Below, piece by piece: positions 23,924 to 38,000 of a stretch of DNA of 64,000 nucleotides. Position 1 is the stretch's first letter. Each line of letters starts with the position of its first letter. This stretch comes from Medicago truncatula (Eukaryota > Streptophyta > Magnoliopsida > Fabales > Fabaceae). The translations under genes were made by a program, and so were the position numbers. Below the pieces are notes generated by a model. That model had not been told where the DNA came from and did no database searches. It saw nothing but the letters and a program-made list of their open reading frames with translations. Where the stretch lies: the NCBI RefSeq assembly GCF_003473485.1, contig NC_053044.1:52120091-52184090 (forward strand). Reading direction: 5' to 3'.

Positions 23924-24358
23924 AGGGATGTCAATTTGTGTCTTTAAACATAGATCTTCACGGAGACTGTCCCATTAAATGAGATTTACAGGCATAAAAT
24001 TTTTCTTCGTGGGGACTGAGATGGGGGAGAAAGTTCCCTCGAGGGTAGTATAGGCTGGAGATGAGGATCATACCCCTCTCAATGGGAGATCTAGTTCATA
24101 CGAAACTCATTAGAATACATTTTATATTTGTATGCAAATATTTCATGTTATATTTATTTGTCTCTTTGAACAATAAAATTTCAATTATTTTTTCCGATGC
24201 TAATTGGGCTCGGCAAAAAACATGGAAATTTGTGGAGGGTCAGGACGACAAGAAAAACTCTTGGAAAAGAAAAATGAAGAAGAAGATGATGGACAATTTG
24301 AGTGTCGAGATGGGGCATAGAGATATAATCCCCGGCTCCCCGCCTCATTGACATCCTT
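23924..24358. mobile_element. Small TIR element with 'agggatgtcaat' ends
   Basis: The left end 'agggatgtcaat' and right end 'attgacatcctt' are inverted. The interior carries 'tcttcgtggggactgagatg' and 'gaggatcatacccctctc', which recall a common legume repeat of the 'gggatcccc' type. The plus-strand frame 24061-24351 is within the repeat and is not called. Confidence 0.5.
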
Positions 24359-26788
24359 AACTATATGGAACCATCAAGAAGTGAAATAATTTAATTTTTG
24401 ATCCTACTAGTAGTAGTAATTAAGAAGCGTACATGAGACATAGAACTTGTTTGATGTACTGACGAATAATATGAAGTATTACTCTGAGACAAAAGTTCCC
24501 GCCCCATTAACATACAAAAGTTTTACTGAAAATGACATCGGCAAGTGAGATGAAGGTTAACTATTTTGTGCAAGAAAAACCGGAGTGGTGTTTTCCACTA
24601 AAATATGACATTATTTTCTTTAACTTTTACCTATATATTTTCTGTCAAAAAAAATAAACAATACAGTATATTTTTCAATATTAAGCTGATAGTATAGATT
24701 TGAGCAGAGCTCCCTCCCTCAGTTACCTAGGTGGTAGGTAATACCTGGACTCGGTAGGTATATAGACAACCATCAACCAACCATGCATGTTCTATCTCTA
24801 AATCTATGTTTTTAGGAAGAATTTTTTTTATCATTAAATATAAATCCTATTTTAAATTAGTCAATACCACAACTGAACTCTTACGGATTCAATCCATTCT
24901 ATCTGAGCATGTTTCAAAAAAAATAAAATCCTTTCTATCCGAGCTTAAAATTTCCATTGAACTCCTATATGTTTCATGCATGCATGCATACACCGAGCAT
25001 CTTGAATTAGACATCCATTTTGTTTGTGGGAAGCAGTTGCAAGACCAAAATGATTTACTTCTATTTTTTTTAGAACTATATATTTATGACAATAGTTAAA
25101 ATGATATATGACACTTTTACTAATCAAAATTTCTACGTCCTATCTTGGAGGAGACAAAATTGATTTAAAAGGAGTAGGATTAATTTTGACATGTTTAGTT
25201 GTTCTCAAATAAAATTGATTCTCATATTTTTCTTTTTTTGAAGAAGCTAAACTAACCCCTCCAAATTGGCACTAGAATTGATTCTAATTTGAAGTTAGAA
25301 GATTGAAGTTTTTGGTTCTACAACTAATTTTCAGTATTAAATTTATTAACCAACTCATTTAATATGAATTTATTTGAACCTAAATAACTTTATATTTGAA
25401 TCAATTTTACGCACTCAATATATTCAAAATCAATTTTTTTTTATAAACAATCATTAATACAACATGAATCTAAAATCAAAGGATAATTCAGCTTTAATTA
25501 ATACAACAAGAATCTAAAATCGATGGATAATTCAGCTTTATGTGATGTGGATGTATTGTTTTGGCAATAAGCTGTCTTTGGTACAAATGCTTCCAAAGTT
25601 AACATAATGGATGTGGGTTTTGTTTTCGGGATTCCTGGATTGTGCCGGATCAATTGCCCACGTTTATATAATTTTCTCCTTTTCATGAGGATATGATGAG
25701 ACCGTGGTTCTTTTTTTGTTATCAACGGTTCGATTCACGGGAAAAGGGGTCTTGAGTTTGGTCAGAAAGTAAATAAAATGGTTATTAAGTTTGAATTTAA
25801 AATAAAAATCAATTCATCATACAGTAATATTTTTTGATGGAATTCATCAAATTAAGCAATCGTTAATTTTATACAAAATATTTTATGAAACCTTAACTAA
25901 TGATAACTTGAAGTTGGTATAACTGTCCTTGATTAAGAATGTATCGTATCGTGTAACAGATTTTTCATAAATTAATCTGTTGCTATAATTATACAATTGC
26001 ATTGTGTGTTACTTATAAGGTTCCATTCAATTGGTGAACAACTAATTCCGAGGTTAAAAAACAAAACTCACACGATAATATTACTATAGGTCCGTGGGTT
26101 CACTTTGAAATGCGAGGGGAACAGCAATGGCTTTCTCTGTATTTAAAAAATTCATTCTTTCCACAAACATCCATTTTCTCTTTCCACAATTCCATGATTG
26201 GTTGAACATGTTTTTCTTTTTGGGAAAGAAACAGAAAGTGCAACAAACATCATCGGATATAAATAATTTGGCTTGTTTGTATTATTGTTTATTCAACAAC
26301 ACCTGAGGTTTTTCATTTCATTCAGACAAAAGAAAACTGAACCTGCTAAAAAGTCCAAGTAATGTTTCTCAATAATTTTTTAACTGCTTAATGCATTTGA
26401 CTCCACTATCTTTCATAAGGTTAGCTTAACTTCATTGTGATCTTTTCAGTTAATTGTTATTCAGACATAATATACTAGAGTAACTAGACTAGTGTGTATA
26501 CTTGTCCGTTGCACGAGTGTTTTCATAATGTTTATATAGTAATTTTTTTTAATCATTTACTAAAACATGAAAATGAAGGAACCTGTTTTTAATTCCTATG
26601 CTTCTTCATTGAGATTTTTTAGCCCTTAATTTTGGTTTCTGAATGTTGAAAATCACCTTGATAACTTGCAATTGAATTTTTCACATATTTGACTTCTATT
26701 TTGTTTCAGAGACATATTGAAATTTGGACTAGTACTTCTTGAAAAGAATTGATATCACAAAGTTGTGTAGTATAGAATAGAAGATATT
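24359..26788. other. Upstream region of the histidine kinase gene
   Basis: No separate gene. The proximal part (about 26300-26788) probably holds the HK5 promoter and 5' leader. A 'ttttgtttcag' acceptor-like site near 26700-26710 suggests a 5'-UTR intron. The rest is AT-rich intergenic DNA, with a possible Helitron terminus at 26484-26520. Confidence 0.4.
26484..26520 (-). mobile_element. Possible Helitron 3' end
   Basis: Read on the minus strand it is a 'cgtgcaacgg' hairpin-like motif followed by 'acactagt', resembling a Helitron 3' terminus with CTAG at the end. The rest of the element would lie toward higher coordinates, but no 5' end was found. Confidence 0.3.
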
Positions 26789-29700
26789 ATGGAAAAAGAG
26801 TGTGTTGAGGATATTATGGAAATTGAAGTCCTTCCTTCAATGTGGCCAGAAGATATTGGAGCTGATGTTGGAAAGCAGTTCAATATAGAAAAGCCAGGAA
26901 ATGATCAAGATGTGTTAGAAGAAGTATCAATCATAGATGAAGTTACAACTATAGCTGATTTCAAGCGTCTCATTGAGCTCACGAATTTCACAGAAAAAGG
27001 TTCTTCTCAATTAGCCTATCTTATGAAACATTGGGAGTATAAGCAGGCGAGCGTGGCGCGTCTTCTAAGAGAAGAACTCGACAACCTAAACAAACAAAGA
27101 CAGGATGTTGAGCTAAGGAAGTTGGAGATATTGGAAGAGCATAGATTTGAGGACGAAAGATATGGAGGAGATAAACGACCGGTTTCTATATTGGATGATA
27201 TTTATGATATATGGCAACAAGACGTGCCTTGCAGAAAAAGTAATGTTGTTGTACAAAATAAGAGAGTTGAAATTGATGCCGAGTATGATACTGTTGTGTA
27301 CTGGAAACAGCGAGCGATGCACTTGGAAAAGTTGTTGGAGGCAAGTATTCAAAGAGAAGAGACACTTGAACAAAAGTTAAAAGAAAGTATCAAGAACATT
27401 GAAAGACAATCATCACCTGTTGAAGAACTCTCTCAAATTCTGAAGAGAGCAGATAATTTCTTGCATTTTATACTCCAAAATGCTCCTGTTGTTATTGGCC
27501 ATCAGGACAAAGAGTTGCGGTATCGCTTTATCTACAACCACTTTCCAAGTTTGCATGAGGAGGTAATATTTTTTGCTGTTGAAGCTCTTCTTGGAAGGTT
27601 TATATGATTCATGATACATCAATTTACTTTATTCAAATTATTTTCTATCATCTTTTTCCAGGACATAATAGGAAAAACTGATGTCGAAATATTCACTGGA
27701 TCTGGTGTTAAGGAGAACCAAGATTTTAAGAGGGAAGTTTTGGAAAAAGGATTGCCTGCAAAAAGGGAAATCACTTTTGAGACAGAACTATTTGGATCAA
27801 AGACATTCTTGATTTATGTAGAACCTGTATTCAGCAAGGCAGGTGAAACAATTGGAATCAATTACATGGGAATGGATGTAACCGATCAGGTAAATGTTAA
27901 TTGTTACTCCCTATGGAATTTTTGGACTGGATACATATACTTTTTTGCTTATATTTCGTTCCACAGGGAGTATTGACTTCTTATTTTTAAAATTTTTGGT
28001 TTTAAGTTTTACTTGCATGTGTTTATATGTTTCTTGAAAAATGTAGGTTAGAAAAAGAGAAAGGATGGCGAAGATTCGCGAAGAGATTGCTGTTCAGAAA
28101 GCAAAGGAAACAGAACTGAATAAAACCATTCACATTACAGGTTGATTGTTTGATTCAATCATTAAAATCTCCCTTTATCTAATTAATTAGTTTTTGTAGC
28201 AATAAAGCTTATTATGTTTCCCTCATCTTTTTAATAGAGGAAACTATGAGAGCAAAGCAAGTGCTGGCAACAATGTCACATGAGATAAGATCTCCACTTT
28301 CTGGTGTTGTTAGCATGGCTGAAATTCTTTCCACCACAAAACTTGATAAGGAGCAAAGACAGCTTTTGGATGTCATGTTGTCATCTGGAGATTTGGTTCT
28401 TCAACTCATAAATGACATACTTGATCTTTCCAAGGTTGAATCAGGTTGGAAATCTGTCCTTGTTTCCAATCCATATTAGGACCTGTTTAGATTGAATTAT
28501 TTAAACGTATCAATTGGTATAAGTTGTTTTCAGCGTATCGGATGTTCACAAGTTGTTTTCAACATATTCCTGTAAGGTCTCTAAGATAGCTTATGACAGC
28601 AGCTTATAGTTTAAATGACAACAGTTTAAGTTTCTATTATACTTTGTTATAGGAATATCGTATACATAATCACTTATGTGCTAAGTGTCTAATCTATACG
28701 CGCTTAATTTTATGTATATTCAAACATGCCTCAATGATACATAAACTAGATGATTATATACACTGATTCCTACCTCCCAAAATCTGCATTATGTGTAGGA
28801 GTTATGAAGTTGGAAGCTACCAAATTTCGACCTAGAGAGGTAGTAAAGCATGTGCTTCAGACAGCCGCAGCATCATTGCAGAAAATATTAACCATAGAAG
28901 GACATGTAGCAGATGATGTACCTATAGAGGTGATGGCATATTTAACAGTTGCATGATTCTTAGTGTTGCCATGTGTACTAGATGGTCATGACTTCGAAAC
29001 ATAAAGCATGATTTCAACTGTTTAGTGCTGATTAATTTATTGTTCATCTGATTCATACATAATTGCAGGTCATTGGTGATGTTTTAAGGATTCGGCAAAT
29101 TCTCACAAATTTAACCAGGTACTAAATTTTTATGTGATTAGTAGTCTAAAACTTTGTAAACAGTTTTTGCAATTCTGATTGACAGTAAAAAAATATTTAC
29201 ACCTTCAGTGTGTATCAGTTAAATCTTTTTCATTATTAATGTGTTTCTGTGGATGTACACTTAACATTTATAATTTTGCAGCAATGCCATCAAATTTACA
29301 AATGAAGGCAAAGTAGGGATAAACCTTTATGTTGTGCAAGAGCCAAGTTTTACAAAATCTGGAAGCGTACAAAAGATTAGTTCAGGCTATTCAACCATTT
29401 CTGTGAATGTAGTGAAAGAAGAAAGATATGGAGTTAATGATGAGTGTATATCTCTGGTTAAGAGTGAATGCTCGATGAACGGAGACACAGAGGATCAACA
29501 TCACTCAAATGAAACAACAGTGTGGATAGGTTGTGATGTATATGATACAGGCATTGGAATACCAGGTATTATCTACTATAACTACTATGTAGTGTAGTCA
29601 ACTTCATATTTGACCTTAATCTCTATTCTTCTGTTTGTTTAGAGTTCTATTTTGTATTCATAAATTCAACTTTCTTACAGAAAATGTACTTATCAAATGA

Positions 29701-31461
29701 ATATTTTTTCATGTTACAATGTGACAGAAAATGCAATACATAGTTTATTCAAAAGGTACATGCAAGTCAGTGTAGATCACGCTCGAAAGTATGGTGGGAC
29801 AGGGCTAGGACTAGCAATATGCAAACAACTGGTAAATTTCTTGTGTAGAGTGTATTTGGTTACATGGTGATGAATACAGAATTGATTTTATTTTATAATA
29901 GATGATCACAATGAAAATAAAAGTGCATGATTATCATGACACAAATATTTTTGTCTCAAAATCTCAATTAGACTAAATTGATAAAATGTAACTTCTGCGT
30001 AGAGTTGAAATTTTTTACCCTAAATTTCGCACCAATCTTCTTTTTAGATTAAAAACATTCAAACATAGATCAATTCATCTCAAACTCAGAACATGATTTT
30101 AAATAACCAATTCAATTCAAAATAATTTTTATCTAGGATTTATACTTTTATCAACTGCTCACTAAACACACACTTCCTTTCCATCCACCTGTCACTTTTC
30201 ATTTGTTATATTCAATTTCTAAACTGCCGAATTTTATTTGCACTTGGCATAGGTTGAGTTGATGGGAGGTCGTTTAACAGTGTCTAGCAAAGAACAAAAT
30301 GGTTCTACCTTCACATTCATACTTCCATACAAGGTCTCGATCGCTTGCGATAGTTCTGATTACTCAGATGAATTCTCAGACATGGAGCATAATGATGCAA
30401 CTTCTGATGATACAACAACAGAAGGTTTCTTCCAATTCCAACCTCCCAATTTAGGCCATATAGTCTCTTCCGGTGGAGCAAACAGAACTCACAACAAGTT
30501 ATTGTCGCACAAATTTTGTGGATTTTCTGAGAGTTCATTCTCATTTCCCTCTACTTCCAATGACAACATATCAAAAGGAACATGTTCAGTTGATGATTCA
30601 TCTTCATTGGTTGATGATTCAGATATGTCTGAATCTGCTAGTTCATCTAGCCACAAACATCATCTATATAATGCTCATGCATGGTTCCAGAATGGTATTG
30701 CAGATTCTTCTCAGCACATGGTGGTAAACTCAACTACTCAATGTGCTTCTAGCAATAGTAAATCAGAAGTAACCAAATCCATATCAAAGCCTAAGATCCT
30801 TCTTGTTGAAGATAACAAGATTAACATCATGGTGACACAATCCATGATGAAACAGTTGGGTCATAACATAGATGTTGTCAATAATGGAGCAGAGGCGGTG
30901 CGTGCGGTTCAGCGCTGTACATATGACCTGGTTCTGATGGTAATTTATGGATCTCATTGCATATGTTAAATTGACTTAAAAAAAATTCATCCAATGCTGC
31001 TTATTGATATGTATTATGATTTATAATAATTATTTCTACAACTCATTTCATAGTTTGCACTTTACAGGATGTGTGCATGCCAATTATGGATGGTCTTCAA
31101 GCAACAAAACTAATTCGGTCTTTCGAGGAAACAGGCAATTGGGATGCTGCAAAAAATGCCGGAATCGAGCAAAGTCTACCCAATCGAGATTATGAATATT
31201 CCGCTCCATCTAAAAAGCGAGTTCCCATTGTTGCGGTGAGAAATAGAAGACTTGAACCATTAACATATTAATTAGAAAATAACTGACATGAATGTCTTCG
31301 AGAAGTAAATAAATCATCATTGCCTTGTATGAATGCAGATGACAGCAAATGCTTTGTCAGAGAGTGCTGAAGAATGTTTTGCTAATGGTATGGACTCATT
31401 TGTGTCAAAACCTGCGAGTTTACGAAAATTGAAAGAGTGTATTGAACAATACTTAAGGTGA
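26789..31461 (+). CDS. HK5: Hybrid sensor histidine kinase, AHK5/CKI2 type
   Basis: Eleven exons: 26789-27562, 27662-27889, 28047-28140, 28238-28444, 28799-28929, 29069-29118, 29282-29565, 29728-29831, 30253-30939, 31068-31235, 31339-31461. All joints keep frame; 949 aa, close to Arabidopsis AHK5 (922). No signal peptide or membrane segment, so a cytosolic kinase. Order: coiled coil (about 85-215), PAS-like region (about 215-334, ending 'YMGMDVTDQ'), HisKA with phospho-His380 in 'TMSHEIRSP', HATPase with N box at 496, G1 'DTGIGIP' (583-589) and G2 'GGTGLGLAI' (612-620), Ser/Asp-rich linker (about 655-800), and receiver with acidic pair E810/D811, phospho-acceptor Asp854 ('DVCMPIMDG'), T911 and K933. 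All phosphorelay residues are present. The family acts in stomatal, redox, ethylene/ABA and stress responses. It converges with GLR-A about 620 bases downstream. Confidence 0.95.
28482..28735. mobile_element. MITE-like insert in HK5 intron 4
   Basis: Starts 'cctgtttagattgaattatt' and ends near 'ttcaaacatgcc'. It belongs to a legume repeat family with 'agcttatgacagcagcttat' in the middle. Related pieces lie in the GLR-B intron at 44967 and near 43320. Confidence 0.45.
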
Positions 31462-32078
31462 TAATACCTTTGTAATTTCTTCTTGTATATAAGAGAATAA
31501 GAGTTAAGGAAAGTTTTGTAATGAATGTATCGTTCTGTCATCCTTCGCTAGTGCATCCCAAAATCAAGGGAGTCTGCATAATATAGTTATTAGCTAGGAA
31601 CTTATGTATAAATACTGCCTTGATTTTGGTATGCAGTTCAATACACATAAGTATATGTTTCTCAGCTTTGTCTTTTTCATTTTCACATTTTTTTCTTTCT
31701 TTCTATTGCTTAATCTACACTAGTTAAGTTGGAAATGCACATGTAACAAAAGAGTATCTGAAGTTGTTTTTATATATTGTATATGTTTATCATTAACTCA
31801 TTTGTTATACATCACATTTAATCATTTATAATCTGTGAAAGTAAATGTGTAGAGATATAACGAGGTATGCATCTGATGATAGCATAATTTATGGTAAAGT
31901 GAATTCTTGGGACATATAAAAGTAAGTGTTGTCAATTAGTTTCCTTGGATATATACAGTAGCAAAGAGAGGGCCAATTTCTATATCTTTGTGCTATCACA
32001 ACTTATACATAATATTAATCTTGAATCAATACAATTATTAGGAGCTTGATGTTACAATCGTAGATGATATCAAGTTGC
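31462..32078. other. Convergent intergenic spacer between HK5 and GLR-A
   Basis: About 617 bases that must hold both 3' UTRs. Parts of it ('cacatgtaacaaaagagtat', 'tagagatataacgaggtatg') recur in diverged form at about 39680-39860 and 43010-43240, showing that this spacer was duplicated together with the adjacent genes. Confidence 0.7.
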
Positions 32079-35000
32079 TTAGAGGTCAATTTCACAGTTG
32101 TTCACAGGGGAAACTTCCTGATTAGTAATTTGTACAACATCCAATTCCGTGTTTGGACTAAAATCGCCATTCAAGGAAACGTTTGATTCAGTTTGACTAG
32201 ATGGACTAGGCGGACAATGTGTACCTGGAGAGGCCTCAACTGCACCGAAATCATCATGATGAGGACTATTACTGCTTTCATGTTTATTTCCACTCTTCTT
32301 GAATGTGTGAGAGTTTAAGTCTCTTTGATCAAATATCATTACCAAGACGCGAATTCGTCTCCATATTGAATTACTTGGACTATTGGGTAGCCAAATGTGT
32401 TTGTGTTGATATAGGAATGTGATAACAAAGATTAGGAGTGCTAATAGGGAAGCAATCCCTGCAATGAGAAACAGACCCCAAAAGCTTTCAAGTCCAAGAC
32501 TGTTATTTGAGGAAATTTCTGTGTTAGAATCTAGACAACTAGTTTTCTTTAACCATGCATTCTCAATTGTTTTCATTCTGTCTCCTTGAGTTACATTTAA
32601 GATTGCCCTTGAAATGTCAGCCACAAGAGGTGAGCCTTTTGGAAAAGCCTACAAATTCATCACACACAAGTCAATTCAGAACTCATAAGCAATGTTTTTA
32701 AAAAAACTGATCATAGATTGAACCGATGAGACCTCTAGGGTTATGGTTCAATTGGTTCAAACACAGTTGAAACTAATGACAAATAAATATAAAGTAAAAG
32801 TATTAATAATGTAAAAATAAATAAATTAAATATATAAAAAAGTCAATTGAAACAACCAGACTGCTAGGTATGAGATCAAACAAATTGAAGAACTAGCCGG
32901 TTTCTGGTTCAACTGGTTGAACCAGCCATTTTGATCTTATTTTAAAAACATTGATCAGAAGGCAATGATAATATTGTTATTAGGGAGAGATATAGTACAA
33001 GATAGAGAGGGAGGGAGAGAGACAGAGAGAGTAAACACAACTTACATAGCCAAAGCCACCAGTTTTAAATCTTGGTTCAACCATGACATACTTTGAACAA
33101 CTATAAGTTCCAAGAAAGTGCTTAATATAGGGAACTTCGTCAAAAGCAGCATCAATGCCACCATTTACACTTCCTTTTATAAAAAGCTCATTACATTCTT
33201 CAGCAGATTGATAAGTAATGAGATAAGAATCTTCGAAACCCAAGTCCTTCAAGATTCCTTCAACAAAAGAACCTTTGAGATAGCCAACATTCATCTTATT
33301 CTTTAGAAGTTGGTTAACGTCTGTAATAGCTGGCCTTAGTTGTTCAACTGTTAAGAGAGAAGTCAAGCTTGCAGTGTAACTTTGAACCAGAATTAGAACC
33401 ACAAAAACCCATACAACCACCACAAATCTTGCCAAGTTACTCACTACTTTCTCTCCTGTAATTAAAATGAGATACTAACACGAATTACATACTAGTTAAT
33501 GCGTTTAAATATGCTTTGGTTTAGTCCAGTAAAAATGTCTTTTTGATTTAACTCCTTGTTTACTTTTAGTCCTTGAAGTATATTTTCTAGGTTGAAATTG
33601 ATCCATGTAGTATGTAGAACATTCGATTTTAGTCCCATGTTATGTAAGGACTAAACTGAAGATTACACTTATATTACAGAGAATAATTCCAACATGAACA
33701 AATTTAATTTACGTGGACGGAAACAAAACAATAAGAACGAAAAGTAAAAAGTGATACCTTTGCAATGATTAAGTAGTCTAATTCTCTCACTCACATCCCT
33801 TAATAATGTAACTGTTATGATTGAATGACGGTGTAAAAATTTTAAACTTTCGGCCTATATGAATAAAATCCTAATTCTAATTAATGAATTATAGTTGGTG
33901 TGTGTTTGATGAGTGAGACTTACTATGAGCATAGACCATAGTTGAGAAGGAAAACCATAAGCTTGTGCCAATCTGATGAGAGAGTGGTCCCCTGAAATCA
34001 TTGTTTATTCTATGTTCAAGGACCCAAACAACAAATCCAATGAACACAAATGAACAAGCTGATGTCACCCAAAGATCCCATGTGAGTGGCTTCAAAAAGG
34101 CCCATGCATTTTTCTTTCTGCTGTCTTTCATTGAAACAACCATTGTCACACCAGATTCTGTGTATGGCATTGTGAAATCAACACAGTTTGACCTATCTGC
34201 AGTGATTGTTATATCCCCCACTACCGCATCAAATTTCTGTCAATCCAAAATAACTATTTTCATTCTTTTCATTTTGGCACATGCACATGCTCATAATGAA
34301 AGAATCATTAACATATATAACAGGAGAAGATATTATATGAGAAGAAGAGGTTACCCCGTCGTGAAGTTGATTGATCAACTCATTGTAGGTTCCTGCCATC
34401 TCACCATCAGGCTTTGCAAATTGAACAAATTCATATGGTAAGGCATAAGGCAAAACATCTAGCACAGCTTTGAAGATATCAATGCTGAAGCCAGTGGCTT
34501 GTGTTGAATTGGTACTAGGATCATATGTTACTTTCAAGAATTCAGTGTAGTTAAATCCATTTTTAACTGGAACTCCTATCCTCAACTTCTTACCAATGGT
34601 AGGAATTTCCGATCCCTTTGGAATAGAGTACATATCCCCTGGCCATATGATTGACCCAAGAACATTTTTCGAACAAGAATACATAATGTTATTATTGCCT
34701 ATTAGGCCTTCTGTATCCAAATTTCTAGACAACCCTTTATCTGGTGTCCAAAATCCAACTCTCTTTTCACCATCACCAATCACATTAATTATTTCATATA
34801 TTGATGCTTGTAACTTCCCACCAAGAAGATTGAAATCACCACTAAGACCATTAAATCTAGTGTTTGACAAAGCTTCACTCAATTTTTCACCATTTTGTGA
34901 AATACCAAACTTTTCAAAATTAGGCATGTAATAATTGCTTGATGTTTTACTCTCATTGTAATCAAATTTGGTGTTTCCAATTCCAACTTTCTCAATAGCC

Positions 35001-38000
35001 ATTGCTAATGCAATTGTAGCATCATAAGCCCATATTCCAAAAATGTTCAAATTTGTGTCAACAAGTTTTGGATTGTCATTTATGAATTTACTTTTCCATC
35101 TAACTCTAAAATCATCTAGTTTTTTTGTTCTAGGAATATAAGTCCTAAGACCCAACACTCCTTCCATTGATTCCCTCACATTAAAACTCAATGAATTAAA
35201 CAAATTAGCCATACCATCGGTTACTATCCAAACATAGCCTTGATTCATCATCCCAATTTTTTTTGCTAAGGTAAAAAGTTTAGAGCCAAGACTTGGTGAC
35301 ATGTGCACAATAAATACTCTAGCGGGTATAGTAGTCATTATTTTATAAAGTTCTTGAGTGATAGCATCATCATTGGCTGAAAGAGAAATTGCACTTAGAT
35401 AGGGAACTTGTATATAGGCTTGTTGTAGAACACTAGTTAAATAAGGAATAAGTCCTTCACCAAAACTATTGTCTACATAAATGGGAACCACTTGTTTCCA
35501 TCCAAAAGCTTGGATAATTGAGGTGATTGCTTTAACTTGAGTTGAATCATTTTGTGATATTTGAAAGAAGTATGAACTTTGAAGTGATGCAAGTGAAGGG
35601 CTTGTTGCTGAAAATGTTACAATGGGCACGTGAGCTTTGTCTCCTAGTTGAATCACAAAATTTGCTTCCATTGTTGTTATTGGTCCCATGATGGCATGCA
35701 CTTCCTCATTTTTTATGAGATCCAAAGCTGTTCATCACAAATTTACTAACATTTCATTAAGAGAATAGGCAATATACAATGTTAAGGGGGACCAATTTTA
35801 CATCAGAGTTTGATAATTTGTAATCAGAAAAGTACTGCTCTCTTATGTCTTTGTTATCATAATTTAGAAAAATGCTTCAAATCTGTCACTTTATAAACAA
35901 AATTAATTATTTTTAATTCAAGAACATATAAAACAAATAGTTTTGTAATTTTTTTTTTATAAAGTACAAATGTTAAATTTTACATGAAATTTATAAAATT
36001 AATTGTACTTATCTCGTAATTATATCATGAGGTGTTTACTGAAGTATAATGGCTACATTATCGAACAATTCCGTTGATTTTGGGAAATGATAGCAAATAC
36101 TTTTAGGACATCTATCTCATTTTAGTTCTTTAACTTGTCCGAGCTTATGACACACATTAACAAGAGAGACTTGTACTATATTGTATTGTATTGTTTGTGG
36201 AACTCGTCAACAACATAAGGTAAAATTCTTGTAGGTTTTTTTGGTAGAATAATTTTTTTTAGAAAAATGATTTATTAGCCTAGTAATAAAGTAAGATAAA
36301 TGATATTATACATTATTTTTAGACAATCTTAAGAACAATTCTACTTCATACTCTTATTGTATTTTTACATTTTTTTTCTTTTAATTTCTCTATTATTTTT
36401 ATCAAATAAAAAAAATTATTTCAAAAATCATAAAAAGATAAATGTATGATAAAGTGCATATAATATCAAAAAAGAAAAAGTCAAAGCACCGACGTTGAAT
36501 TGAGTGAGAAGAAAGAAAATACTCCTTTAGTAGCTAGTAGACGTCAAAAGTGCCGTAAGTAAAATACACACGTTACGTCTTTGGCTGCATGCAGGTTTAC
36601 TCACTCGTATGGCGGAAATTGATTTGATCATCCGGACAGATTTCGTTCTACTGGGTCCACGGTTTTCTGTTTCTTTCTTTTAATTTTTAAAATTTGGTTT
36701 TTTTTGGGTGGCAAAAAAAAAAATACATCATACCAACTGAATTAAGTCCACGAAAGGACAAAAATATAAATAAATCTATTGACAAGAATTTTGTCATCTT
36801 TTTAGTCATACATGATTTAATGGATTAATTTATACAGCAGAATATATCCACTTCATACAAAAAAAAGAATCGTTCAACTAAATCCATTCATCTCGATTTA
36901 ATGTTATGATGATAAATAATTTAAAATTATTCGAACGAATTAACTGTTTTGGTTTTGATGGATTTTTTTTTTCATTTGTCATTTTTAAAGTTCTATGCAA
37001 TTAATATTTTCATAAAAGAAACTTATTTATATTATTAATTACTCCCTTCAGTCCTTATTATAAGAAACTTTGTAAATAACATTTTTAATTATTTATTACC
37101 TTGAAAAATCTTTAATAATTTATTGTAGAGAAAAAATATACGAAATTGGATGATAAATTATTAAGGTATTATAAAAAGACAAATAATCTCGTTAATAGTG
37201 AAACAATTTATTAATTTGTTAGTTCATGTATCTAATTTAACATATGAGCTTCTAACGAATTTTACACATTATTGCAGATAAAGTAGTTGATTGAAGTGTT
37301 AATGAAATTATAATATGAAATGATATAAACAAACATTTTTTCAAATAAAATGACAGATGTAAAAATGTCCTTCAACAACATCCTGATAGAGCGTCATACT
37401 TTACGGTGATTTAGTTTCACCCACAAATTACGATTTATTTTTTCATATTTTTCACATATTCCATCTCATTTCTCATACTAACTTGAACATTGGAGTGCAA
37501 ACATGTTTGCAAACACCTTTTGTCCCACTCTAAAGACTCGTCGTCACCGTACCGGAGCTTATTTTGCCACTGTTGCCTCCGTCAGTTTCTCATCGAACAT
37601 ATCAATTTTGGTTCAACAATCACCCATTGACATCGCTTTTTCGATCATTTTATTTAAATATAAGCAGTTTTCACATAAATCTTATTTTTCTTTCATGTTT
37701 TCTCGTGAATTCATCGTCTTAGTGTATCGTTTCGTCTGTCATCTTGCACATGATTATTTGATTTTCTATGTCGTTCTAGTGCTCAGTTAGTTTACATTGA
37801 CATATCTACTTCGATCTTTTACAAATTCAATCAATGATTTAACGAAACATTGTAAATTTGAAGACATAAGTATTATATATAGTTTTAACAAGCTGAATTT
37901 GCGATGTTTAATCTAAATTTTGTGAGTTTGTTTATATATAGGATCATCATTTTTAGTTTTAACAAGTTGAATTTGCAATGTTTTTTTTTATTATACCAAT

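Noticed and set aside
34001..34441. Antisense frames over GLR exons (34001-34441, 34596-34931, 45640-45825, 46751-47035)
   Set aside because: Shadows of the conserved GLR coding strand; they mirror each other only because the exons are paralogous.
37503..37790. 95-codon plus-strand frame within GLR-A intron 1
   Set aside because: No domain or conserved motif, and it lies in the GLR-A-specific intron insertion.
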